64,000 nucleotides of DNA from positions 14,785,501 through 14,849,500 of the forward strand of contig SMMW01000001.1 in NCBI GenBank assembly GCA_004794655.1, written 5' to 3'. How positions within the stretch are numbered: the first letter of the stretch is position 1; the number at the start of each line of letters is the position of its first letter. A program made the position numbers and the translations under genes. Source of the DNA: Marisa cornuarietis (lineage: Eukaryota; Mollusca; Gastropoda; Architaenioglossa; Ampullariidae). Below the pieces are notes generated by a model that was given only the letters and a program-made list of their open reading frames with translations, was not told the origin of the DNA and did no database searches. Positions 1-11,496 of this stretch are shown here, in pieces.

Positions 1-1047
1 TGGAAATGAATAATTGTAGTGTCTTTAGACTCTAGTCGTTTCTCTAAGCTTTCGAGGTTTTGACATCGCTATTGACGTAACATTCCTCACTCTGCGGTGG
101 TTTTCTATGGAGCGGGGGACTACAAGTTTGATCCTTTAACATCAGTTTTCCTCATTTGCTAGCCACTTACGTGTAAACAATCCTATGATCAAGTAGTGAT
201 GTAGATCATTGTACACTTGTCCTAATGTTTGCAGTCTATATTACGTATCTGAATGAAATGTAGATATCGACATTCGAATTGTAAACATATTATTATATAC
301 TGGGAACATAATTTACTATTACAATTACAAGGGGCCCGGAGAGTCGTCTGTCCCGGGGCCCCGGCTGGTTCTCGGCGGCCCTGCCGGACCGCCCCCCCCC
401 CCCACTGTGAGGGGAACAACAGCTAAACACTGTAAGAGCCCCTTTATGTGAGCGGCAAACACTCGCCTCTTGTTTCGTCTCTGCTAACGCTGATCGAACA
501 CTTGACTGCGCGCACACGCCACGAGGGGTGAAACAACCGGTACCCGCACAGAAGTAGGGGATGGGGAGGCCTTTTGCTATTGACTTATTAAGGACTTCTT
601 AGATACGTTTTCTGCAGTGTTGGACATCTCAGTCCAGGTTTTATAAACGGATAAGTACAAAGTATTTGGTATTAGAGGCTGCCGTATTATTTTCTTATTT
701 TTCTTCCTGAGACTGTGGTTCATCCGTGGAAGACGAAACAAAGATTTCTGTAAGTATCTTTGCTCTAGTTCTATGGGAAAATTTCCCCCACCCAGCCACC
801 CACAACCTAGCCTGGCTTGAACTTTAAGTCCTGCGTTTACCTCCTTACCTACTCATCCTCGCTCATTCTCCGTTTTCTCTGTTGGCAGCAGCGACTTCCT
901 GTATAATAGCTGTAACATTGACAATGTCACATCGTATGTCTAACTAAACAGTCGTTATCGCATATTCTCTTACTTGCTTCTAAAATGGACACCGCATAAG
1001 TAAATGATGGCTTTCAGTCCATCATCTGAATGCGCGCTCTCTTTTTG

Positions 1048-1079
<32 letters not shown>

Positions 1080-2932
1080 AAGACAGGTTTATTCTGATGT
1101 TATCTCAAAACTGCTTGTCAAAGTAAATATTAGTAAAATTTTCAAGACGGTGGGGGAAGGTATGTCGTTATCGTAAACATATCAGGCGTCTTTAAAGTCA
1201 AAAGCATGTAAAACGACAGCAAGGACATAATGAAAATCGCGTGATGTCTAGGAATAGGGGTGGAGCAATGCCTTACTAGTAGTAATAGTAAGTGCTGGAC
1301 ATGCTTCAGCTTTAAGAAAGTTGAAGGGGGAAAAAAAACCACAGGCTAAGATGTGTATATAACTAATTTTAAGACGAAGGTTAGATGAAAAGTCTATCCA
1401 CTTTTCGCATAAACCTTACATTTTGGATACATTTCTCTGTTGAAACAAACGCTCTTTGCTTAAAGACCGTTAGAGCCTGTGAGGATTTCTGATCAGTATT
1501 TTGTTCAGAAAAAGTATAAGGCTAAAATTTCCTCATATTAATAGAGGAAGACGGTAAACTTAGTATTGTTAAAAGCTTGGAGGCTATTTGTGCTGGTACA
1601 AGAGAATAACTTCCATCTGAAGTCTCAGTCATCGCAGCATGTATCGCAATACAGCGGGATCTTGTGATTAAAATATTATGTTTGATGTTTTGGTACTCAT
1701 TTTGCTACCATTCTTCATTTACAAATTTTACTACTACATAGTATCTTATTAGCTACGTGTATTTTTTCACACTTAATGCCTTACCTTAACTTTCATTACC
1801 TGTGTATTCCTGAACCTGTGGATCAGTGGCTAAATGTGTTTGGTGTAAGCATGTTCATGTTATCCAGTGTTTTTAATGTCATTTCTTTATTATCAGAGAT
1901 CGTGATACCTCGCGATATAAGCGCTTAATAATAATATAAATAATAATAAAATGGAGATCATTGTTATTATTATTATTTGCAAGGCCGAGGTAATTATCTA
2001 TCACCGGTGCCCCTAGCTTTCCGGCGTACGAGTGTAACGCTGGTTATTATTGGACAAGTCAGCACAACAACCTTCGAACTGAAAATCAGCTTAACACTGT
2101 CTCTTTTTTCGGTTACTGCAGTACTAATTCTATAAGGTAAGAACAGAGAACTGTATCGATATATATATATATATAGTAAGAATAAGTGGTGAACCCGCGT
2201 GCTTTAACATTGAAAATAATAATAGAGGTTTACAAGCAGGAACATTCATTTCTCAAAAAGGGCGACCATTTCACTCCGGAGAAATCACTTCACAAGTGGA
2301 CAAAAGTTGCAGAAGTCAATTTACAGCCTACCGCACAAACTAGCAACCAACAATAGGCTACGCTGTGAATACATTTCCTGGCAGACTTTGATTGTCTCTC
2401 CTCATAAAAAACCTTCTTTCGAGAACCACTTTAAGTACCTCCTTACAAAGGATGCAGTTTTGCGTGACAATAAAAAGGTTTTATTTTCCTGACCATTCTC
2501 TTTCACAAGCCTGGCTTTTGTTCACCTCTTGATAACACTTTTCTATTCATCCAACGAAAAACGGCAAATTAGGAAACGACTGTATGTCCTCAGTGTGTTC
2601 TAAGGTTACGAAAGAAGGAAATGATTTGGTGTATGTGTTGTCTGTGAGCCTATTCTAGCTGCCCGTGAATGCTCAAACAAGTTGGCTTATTAACTGCAGA
2701 GCTAAACCATGAGAACCTGGTGAGTCGTGTTTGCTGCGACCCGAGGTTGCGTTGTTACATGTAACTGTTTGAACGGAGAACGAAAGCCATTTCAAAACAT
2801 CTATCTCATAAAAAAAACATTTCAAAGTAGGGAGGAAAGAAACTTTAAAACGATGTCAGTTTGTCTATCAATTCTTTTCAACAGCAGCAGCAGTTGCTAA
2901 TCCAACTCCTTTTGGAATTCTTTTCCTTTTAG

Positions 2933-2933
<1 letters not shown>

Positions 2934-3024
<91 letters not shown>
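2934..3024. repeat. (ATC)n-(CAG)n compound microsatellite
   Basis: About 20 ATC units run directly into about 10 CAG units. On the minus strand this creates a spurious frame reading poly-Leu then poly-Met. Nothing around it suggests a real coding exon. Confidence 0.95.
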
Positions 3025-3025
<1 letters not shown>

Positions 3026-3281
3026 GTCAAGGTTTTCATTAGTCTTTGGGGGGAGGGGGTCCTTATCGTCGGTTGATACTGGTGGAGGTGATGTTGTTGC
3101 AAGTGGCTTTGACTGGTAAACATTGAGAGAGGAATGTCAGAGCATTTCGAAAGATTGAAAAAAAGATAATCATGATCATCATCGTTGTCGTGGTCATCAT
3201 CCTCATGAGTTTTATCATTGCTTAATGCTAGTGGAAGTACTGTTGCTGCCCCAAAAAACGATACGCCGTGACACAAGAACA

Positions 3282-3299
3282 CACACACGTACGCACGCG

Positions 3300-3335
<36 letters not shown>

Positions 3336-3336
3336 T
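3282..3336. repeat. (CA)n microsatellite with GC-alternating core
   Basis: A purine-pyrimidine alternating tract: ACAC and ACGC, then GCGCGC, then about 15 CA units. Long alternating tracts of this type can adopt Z-DNA; that is inference. Confidence 0.9.
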
Positions 3337-4192
3337 TTTGTGCTTACTGTTACTAGATGTGCTACGTGGTCGGTTATTTACAGCGTGTTCTACACCTGAC
3401 AAGATTGTCACGTTCTCGTGATTCTGTACTGTTTATCAGTCCCACTGTCTTAGAAAGCTGAAAGGGTACGAAGACACCCTGGGTGGTCACTGTCGCTTAT
3501 ATGATTTATTAGGCGTCAACGTTTGGGTGCGGGAAGCCACTTGCGAACAAGCCATAAACCCACATTTGCTTTCAGCTCTCTGGTCGAGGAGATAGTGTTA
3601 GCTGTAAATCCGTCTTGTTCAACAACGCCGGAGTTTTTTGTTTTTTTTTAACCCTTGTGATGTATTTTGTAACACTAAACCGTGTACAGCTGGTACTGAT
3701 GTGTAGAAGTTCACAGACTGGCGCAGCACACAAAGGTGGTAAACTGGAGTGAGAAAATCACGACTTAAAACCCTTGAGCTTAAACTGTCGAACACGAAAT
3801 AATTTTTAACATAAGAACTTTTGGTAAACGAACGATTAACTGTGATTAAAGCGCCTACTACTGATATCTCATTGCAACTAAAGAAATTTTCTATTTCCTG
3901 TGTGCAGGTAGACCAACAATCTCAAGCAAGTGACCCTCTTTATAATTTTATGATCATTTACCCACATACTGCTGTTTCGTCGACCTGTCGAGAACGTTTC
4001 ATTCCATCAAACTTTTTAAACACGGAAACAATGACTGTTTGAGTCAGCATACAGCGCAGCCATATTGTATGCAGCCTGAAGCTTATACATGCCACCTCTG
4101 GATTCTTGGCTGCATAAAGAGTAGAAGTAGTAGAGGTGCTTCCTTCGTTTCTCAGAAAGAATCGCCATCTTTATTGAGACCATCGTCGACTG

Positions 4193-5050
4193 ATGCCTAC
4201 CCACGACAAGTACACGCGTACTCTACCCGCAGAGTACGTGTGTACTTTGGACGCGCATAGCAGTAGGTACAAGTGTACTTTAGACGCAACTCGCCACATG
4301 CAACTTCCGGCCATACAAGTGCATCAACGTACCGCAGACGGTACAGCTGGAGCGAAGAAACATTGCGATGATGCAGCCAGAGATCTTCGCAGCCGACCGG
4401 AAGGCGAAAACCTAACCGACGGCGCGACTCAATTCAAATTGCCCAACCTCATCCAGTCTCCAAGCTTCCGGTGCGCGGCGACGCTGGCTACCCAAGCGCA
4501 ACTGCCCGGATGTTTCAATCCGAACGGAACCGTTGCTGCTGCCGACGTTTGCTCTTCGACCTCCCCGTCTGCGGCGACCTTGTGCCACGGAAGTTCCTCT
4601 GGCAGCAAAAATATCTTGACAAGCCTGTTCTCCTCGTCTTGTGTCAGTCTCCCACCAGTCCTGCGGGGCCGTGAGCAAAATGCCGTTTCTTGCATCCCGG
4701 CTCATGGTTCGAGCCAAAACGATTCCAAGCTTCCGAATATTTCCGCCGTCCGGCCGGTCGCTTTAGCCAGCAACAAGAATACAAGGGCGACAGATCCGAC
4801 TGTCAATGCGACGAGGACACGCAGGCGGCCAGTTTCGGCCCGAAGCGGCCGCCCAACGAGGTTTAAGGACATGAGGTCGAAACAGTCTGCGCCGGCAGCC
4901 TGCTCCCCGTCTGCGCATGCTCTGCTGCTTCCCTTGCGTGGGTACAACGCGCATGCGCAGGGGCTTGCTAGGAAGCAGAAGCGGCATGGTGACAACTGCA
5001 GCAAGCAAAACCACACCGAGCTGACGAAGCTTCCTTCTGCACCTCAATGA
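4193..5050 (+). other. GC-rich block open on both strands; coding status unresolved
   Basis: This 0.86-kb block is clearly more GC- and CpG-rich than its surroundings. The plus frame is open for 285 codons, is rich in Ser/Thr/Ala/Arg, shows no domain, and is followed 17 bp after its stop by AATAAA (5068-5073). On the minus strand, two overlapping frames start with signal-anchor-like stretches: one from 5047 (MRCRRKLRQLG followed by VVLLAAVV) and one ending in a TGA near 4716, with RLRVLVALTVGSVALVFLLL after a basic N-terminus. The second resembles the N-terminus of a Golgi type II membrane enzyme, but its frame is interrupted. I cannot decide between an orphan plus-strand gene, a broken or first exon of a minus-strand type II protein, and a CpG-rich non-coding island. 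Confidence 0.3.
4208..4247. repeat. Short near-perfect hairpin
   Basis: Two 17-nt arms (AAGTACACGCGTACTCT and AGAGTACGTGTGTACTT) pair at 16 of 17 positions around a 6-nt loop, ACCCGC. A related GTACAAGTGTACTTTAGACGC segment follows at about 4266. It lies at the edge of the GC-rich block. Confidence 0.85.
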
Positions 5051-8000
5051 TAAGTTCCGTCTCAGCGAATAAATACTTAAAAATGAGCAGGGACCGAAGG
5101 TTATAATTAAATCAGTTTATTTCGTCTTGTAAAATCAGTTTATTTCGTCTTGTAAAATCAGTTTATTTTTAGCACTGTATCGTTGACGTAATTGTCCAGG
5201 CTTGTCAGAAACCAAGCATCAGTCCTTTAAAACGCATTAAAACCCTTCGACATTATTACGAGGCAGGAATTATAAGCAAATATGTGTATAAATAATAATG
5301 ATATATATATTGATCATTTGACAAATTATTGATTTATTTTTTAAACTTACTTGTTTTTAAGAGACTAAATTGTGCAGAAATGATATGCTGGTTGAGATTC
5401 AATATTAAAATGAAGTAACTTCCGTCACAGCTGAAATGTCTTTCATACCTTTCTTAAATACGCGAGAATGTTATGAGTAACAGCGAGTACCAATCTTTGT
5501 TGCCTTAGGTGAATTCTTCCCCCCTCCCCACCCCAAGACGAGTAAGCAGCTTCACATCAAGCTGTTTTAGGTTGTACTGCTTACCTGAATCATTTTAATA
5601 ATGTATCAGCACTAGTGCGTTTGGACTGGCTGTTTTTCGTGGCCCTGCCTAACTGTTTTTTTTTTTTTCCTTGGGAGAGGGATGGAGTCCGAGGACACTA
5701 AGAGTCTATTGAATAATATTATCCTATTATTGTATTCTTGTACGCAAATGTTTTAGCTTTTTGAAGTGTACCATCCTGTGGAAATGTGTTACTAGATGAA
5801 AGATGTTAAATCGTATTAGTAACGTGTGTCACCGAAAGATATTTATGCAAAGACTATACCCATGCCCGAAAAATGAACTGTTTAGTAAACAGTCTGTAAT
5901 AGTACGATTATTCAGTCACTTGGCTATGTGCATACACGCACGCACACACGCACGCACACACACTTATATACTAACACAGATGGTCCACATACAGATATGT
6001 TTGCTGCCGTAGGTAGAAAAAGTTACTCTTCACCATAAGAAGCCTATAGCTTTCTAGTGAATGGACCACTCTGAAAGTCCAACGTACTGTTGAGAACCAC
6101 GACTCTTTCCCTAAGCTTTTAAGAGCTTTTACTACTGAGAGTGGTGCTTAAGGAACTTTACAGTCGAGTGTCGAGAGCTCAGGCGACGTAGCTAAGTGAC
6201 ACAAAGGTTGGCAAAAGACTCATTTCCACAAGCCTACCACGACAGAGAAAGGCCATGCTTCTTTGTCCGATAGTTCATCAATGAGTACAATGTACAGTAA
6301 TGCACTACCATGTCTGTTACGTATAGAATTTAGTAGTGACCCATTTTGGTAATTAAAGGTACCATTAAATATATCATCATCGTTGTCATCATCTTCACAA
6401 TCCTCATCAAGTTAAAGATACCACTAATAAAACGGGTAGACTTGGCAATCCAGCAAACAAGACATAGATTATGCTCTTTTTGTGTCTTACATAAGAACAT
6501 GCATGTATTTGCACATGTTCTTGAGAGCAACACACAGTTTGTACCATTCCTGCTAATTGTTTTTCATTTTTACCATCGAATAACAGTGAAAAGTTATCGA
6601 ATGAGAAATATTTAATGACGCCAGATCTCAAAACAAATTCAAGGCAAAAATGTGACAGAACACAATAACAACAACAACAACAAAAATCGGCACTGTTTTA
6701 GAGATACTCAGGTATTTTAAATACATTTCTGATAATCGTTTGTTTGGTTCTGCATGCGATCGTACTGGACCAGGCACCACTTCGCATTACGTTTTTTTCG
6801 ATGTCTTCCATAGTCAACATGGATTTGTACACAAGTCTTATGTAAGCAAACATTTTCCGATCTGTATGTACATAGGTCTACACATGTTAAATCTAAAGCA
6901 TCATTTTCTCACTGTCTTCCAGTTCTTAGATTACTGTTGTGAGAGTGTGGTTCCAAATATAATTTCATCGAAAACTTCATACAGATTGAAAGATTAACAC
7001 CAGAGTTAAATTACACGACAAGCGTAATTAAACGTTTCTCGTGTTTTTTTTTCTTTTTTGCGACCACCCAAAATAAACAATGGACTTCATGTATATTCTT
7101 TTTACTTATCCCTTATTACCCTACAAAAATGGAAGGAGATAATGGTAATGATAATGATAATTCTAGCCTGGCATTTTGTGTATATGCTCTAAATTAAACA
7201 CATCGAAACGTTGTTTAAGAGTTGTATTCAATTGTTTGGAAGGAAAATTGGAAAGTTAGTTGCAGTTAGTAGACGATTAAGTCCGGGAAATTTAGCATCC
7301 CTGATGTAAGCAGCACTTGCTCGTAATCAGCGGTTGCACCTGTGTTATGCAGTACACTATTTACATGATGTTAAAATGAAAGAAAGTGCTAGCAACTATT
7401 TACAAAATCTGACATCAGTGGGTCAGAAAGGTTGGTTGTTTTGTCTCGCTAGACGCACATGCATATCAGCTTTGCCGTACTGCCGCAAGGATGGCTGTCT
7501 GCGCCTCTGACACAGAAGAAACGAATAAGAATGTGAATTTGCAGGGAAAATCACATCGGAAGAATGGTACAAACAACTGGAAAGACAAAATGAAAAAAGA
7601 TATATATATATAAGCCGTTCACAATGAAACGGGAAAAAACAAGAGGCCTGAATCCCAGCAGCAGCAAACAACAACAAAGTTCCGCGCAAGACAGAAAAGC
7701 CGTTTGAGACAGATTTTTTTTTATATACATAAGACTATCACCACAAAAACAAGAAACCAAAATCATCCCAATATCTTGACGCATAACAAAGGATTTGCTG
7801 TTTGATTGGATACTCAGTTCCCAACGCGTGTGGTCAGTCAAAATGCGACAACCAGCACTGTGGCCATTTTGTACAAGACGTTCGAAGCTCAAGTGAAAAA
7901 TGTGTTAAACTGTATAAGATATATATATATATTTCACGAAGACTTATTTTTAAAGCTTTCAACATTAGTGATTTAATAAAATACTGTTGTCTAGGAATAA

Positions 8001-10221
8001 CAGGAAGCCTGGTCGATTTTGTACAAATTCGTTCTCACGTCAAAACAAGTACAGCAGACAGTAAGACACATACACCAATACAAGAATTAGCGAAGACTGG
8101 TGAACGTGTCGAGTTTCACTCAGGATTACCCGGTGCGCGGAATCTTTTCTCTTCTATCAGTGAGACAAAATTATGTCCTTGCAACAAAATTGTTCTTGCT
8201 TTGTTTGGAAGGCTCTCTTTCCGAGATGGACCGCACGTCATTCAAGACAGGAAAACGCAGCATAAGTGTAAACAGGTCACGTGATCTATCCCCCCACGCA
8301 AGCCCCCCAAGCAAGGCGCGTGATTTTTCGAGAAGTAACGACTACAACCACATTTACGTTTAACTGTACCCACCTCTTCACTTTTCCTCCTACTGTACCT
8401 ATTCTAATTAGTCTCAGGCTAATCAATGTCCATAGTTTTCGCAGCTGGACGCCGATAGCATAACGAACAATGAAGGATCTTCTTAACTGTACGTACATCG
8501 TCGAATATGTGACTATATTTTACATTTTACTTCATATGGCCGTTATACATCTCTGTTACAGACAATGACACGCTTGATACTATTTCTGGTTTAGAGAATC
8601 CTTTAGGTATAACATATATATATATAAACGGGTTCGGAGTGGTATCCCTTCGACTTACAAACTTCGGGGTCGGGGGTAAGGGTCAGCTCTCCAGGATTTT
8701 GTTTTTCTGTGTTGATTTCTTGTGAGTTTAGTGTCATTTTACTGACTCACACTTTCTGATAGCGTTCTCGGCATTGTGAACTGATAACATGTCTGTGGCA
8801 ATTTTTTTTTTTTTTTTTTTACGTCTACGGATTTTAATTTTCTCATCGTCGGCCAGACTTCTTCTGAACCCGTAACAGTTTCCTCGTTTGTACAAGTCGT
8901 GACTGCGACAGACCTTTCATCAGCGCCAAACAGTGACATCGTTTAACTTTTAAATACAATTTCTTTTTGCTTGGTGATCATGTGAACACCGGCACACTCC
9001 TGGCGACTTGATCTACGTTCCTGATTATTGATATATTCTGCTTTCATCAAACGACTTTACGATCTGTACATCTGTAACTGTGACTCATCAACAGCTTGGT
9101 CTACAAACAACATGTCATCTGGCAGAGCAACAATCTTGGCATTCCGGTATCTTCACCGAAGGAGCCACGGATTTGTCGTTGTGTTGTGATTTTGTGTTTG
9201 TACCGCGTGGTGAGCCTTGCTGTGGCTGAACTATTGCACTTTAAAAGCTCGCATTAATAGTAATATTGACTTTTCACAAATGTTGGCTGACCTTTGTGTT
9301 ATGCGGCATAGTCCTGTTTCTTATGGAAGTAAGACACAAAGAGCTTCGACTGTCTTTGTTATACAACAGTATAACGCATCAATCAACAATATTATGACAG
9401 GTTAAACAGGCACGCACGGTAAACGTGTAAAGAAACAAAAACAAAACAAAACAAAACAAATCGTTGAAGATGCGTATGTCGGTGGAGAGGGGGGGGGGTT
9501 CACCACTGAGCTGGAAATTTCATCAAACATCGTGAGAAATGTCGCATTTTGTATATCTTAACATCATTTACACATCTATCAGACGGGAGAATAGTTTGTT
9601 CTATCATCGAAAAATTCTTCGCAACAGCAAGGTTTGCTCATGACCCTGACATCATGGCACAGTTAATCGCCTCTTTCTTGACCGGCTACTGCACAATCTC
9701 TCGTGTCTTAAACTCCAGGATTCCGGACCGGGTCATTCTCTTCGAAATCTTTTGCTGTATGTTTTTTCTTCTTCTCCCTGTTGGCAAGTTGTGGAGATGC
9801 CATCTTGTTCAAAACGTAAGGCAGAAGAAAAAGGACTGTCAAGAAAGGAGTTTCACAAAATGGCAGTCTTCTTCGTTGTTTTTAACAGAAACAAACAGGA
9901 TGCCAGGTCAGCTACAACTTCCCTCCCATTTCCTTTGGAGATACCAAAAGTACGATATCGCCTACGTTATTTACATCCTAACTTTCCGGCCTTCACCTGT
10001 ACTCCTTTCTTTCTTCTTCATTTTTTTCTCACCCTCTTTCTACCGTTACTGACATTTCTGCACAACTCAGAATATCGTTCGAACTCTGACCCCGGCACTA
10101 AACGTGTCAAAGAAGTCTTGATATGTTGATAATCAGGCCACCTGGACGCGATCTCCACTGCCTGTTGCACGTCCAGACCAAACCTGGGAAAGGAGGTGAG
10201 AAAACGTTTGCCATCATCACA
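5051..10221. other. Non-coding region downstream of the EGF-membrane gene
   Basis: Mostly AT-rich sequence with homopolymers and small TA, CA and ATAC tracts. The part nearest 10221 probably includes the 3' UTR of the minus-strand EGF-domain gene. Reading frames at 9.5-10.1 kb overlap in several frames and show no domain or consistent splice context. No gene was supported. Confidence 0.45.
5107..5169. repeat. 23-bp tandem repeat, about 2.7 copies
   Basis: The unit AAATCAGTTTATTTCGTCTT plus GTA repeats twice perfectly and a third time in part. Each copy contains TTTATT, the reverse complement of the AATAAA polyadenylation signal, so the minus strand carries three spaced AATAAA hexamers. Confidence 0.9.
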
Positions 10222-11118
10222 TTACAACGTCACGTTCGAGTCTCGGATGGCCTCTTCGTAGGACGGAGGCGGTTCGCTGTCGTTATCGTCGATGACAACG
10301 TCTTCTTGCACTGCGCGGCAGAGCGGTGGCGCCTGCGTGGACGCGTCCTGCAGCAGCATCCCGTCGCATCCATGGGCACCATCTTGCGTTTGTTCCTGGC
10401 CCCCGCATTTCACGACGGTCCAACCCCACTGCGTCTGTCGCGAACGTGCGACACACGCGTGCGGCAGCAACACCTGCGTCGCCGTGCGGTACGATGGAGG
10501 GCGATCTCTCCCTACGCCGCTGGCACCGCCACCGCCACCGCCACCGTCACCGCCGCCGCTGCCGCTGCCGCCAGCGACAGCCGCCGTGTAGTCGCGCTGC
10601 GGCATGGCTTCTGGAGCGGGCACAGCAGGAGGCAGCAGGCTGCTGTACTCCGGAGGGCGACCGCCGTTGCTGAGGTGATCCTGCGGCGTTGCTGCGGTGT
10701 CGTCAGAGGTATCGTAACACATGGCCAACATGACGCACTTCCGGCGCCAAAAGAGGAAGACGATCAACACCACACCCACGCAGCCCAGAGCCACGCCAGA
10801 GTAGATTCCGGCTGTGGCCACCGCCGACACCGCCCGCGGATCGTCCAGCGGGTAGAAGCCTGCATCACCATGGTGTTCAGGGAATGGGGGCGGTGTCGAG
10901 TCTGCAAATTAATAATATTAATATTAAGCAGCCCACAGACTAACACCAGTGACACAAGGACGGACAACAGAAATATGTAGAAAGAAGAAAAATGAACACA
11001 ATCTTTTTTAAAGCTGAAAGTGAATAATGATAAAAGAATAAATTAAGTAAGAGAAAAGAAACAGAATGAGTGAATAAAGATAAAGAAGGACGAATAAACA
11101 ACTCAAGAAGAAGGGCCT

Positions 11119-11152
<34 letters not shown>

Positions 11153-11457
11153 AAATGACGTTACATGGGTGGAACGTTTTATCAGAAGATGAAGAAAAGA
11201 CATTTGTGTGGAGTTGGGGGGGGGGTAGAATTTGTCATTGGTGCTGTGGTACTAGACCGAGAAAGGGTAATGAATGTGGATGTGAAAAATGCCTGCTTAC
11301 ACTTCTTGAGTTCACAGGTTCGTCCGCGATAGTCCTTGGCACAGACACAGATATACCGGAAAAGCTCCGTGTTGTGGCATACACCTCCGTTCTGACACGG
11401 AAACGAAGAACAGTAGTCTGCTAACACTGCAATGATAAATGAATAGATGAATCAATA

Positions 11458-11496
<39 letters not shown>

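Larger units (their letters stand above)
1..4190. other. Non-coding spacer, no gene recognised
   Basis: AT-rich DNA with only short unconvincing reading frames. It holds microsatellites (TA near 1064 and 2158; ATC/CAG and CA tracts at 2.9-3.3 kb) and a C-rich tract near 393. I see no splice-bounded exon or recognisable domain on either strand. Confidence 0.5.

Noticed and set aside
2929..3411. 160-codon minus frame with poly-Leu and poly-Met
   Set aside because: It is produced by ATC, CAG and CA microsatellites; no domain or exon border supports it.
9549..10129. Overlapping 167- and 125-codon plus frames
   Set aside because: No domain, biased to Phe/Leu/Ser, and located where the 3' UTR of the minus-strand EGF gene is expected.
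10123..10980. 285-codon plus frame opposite the EGF gene tail
   Set aside because: It is the antisense shadow of the GC-rich exon coding the cytoplasmic tail; the minus frame has a membrane span, PPxY motifs and a phase-consistent splice.
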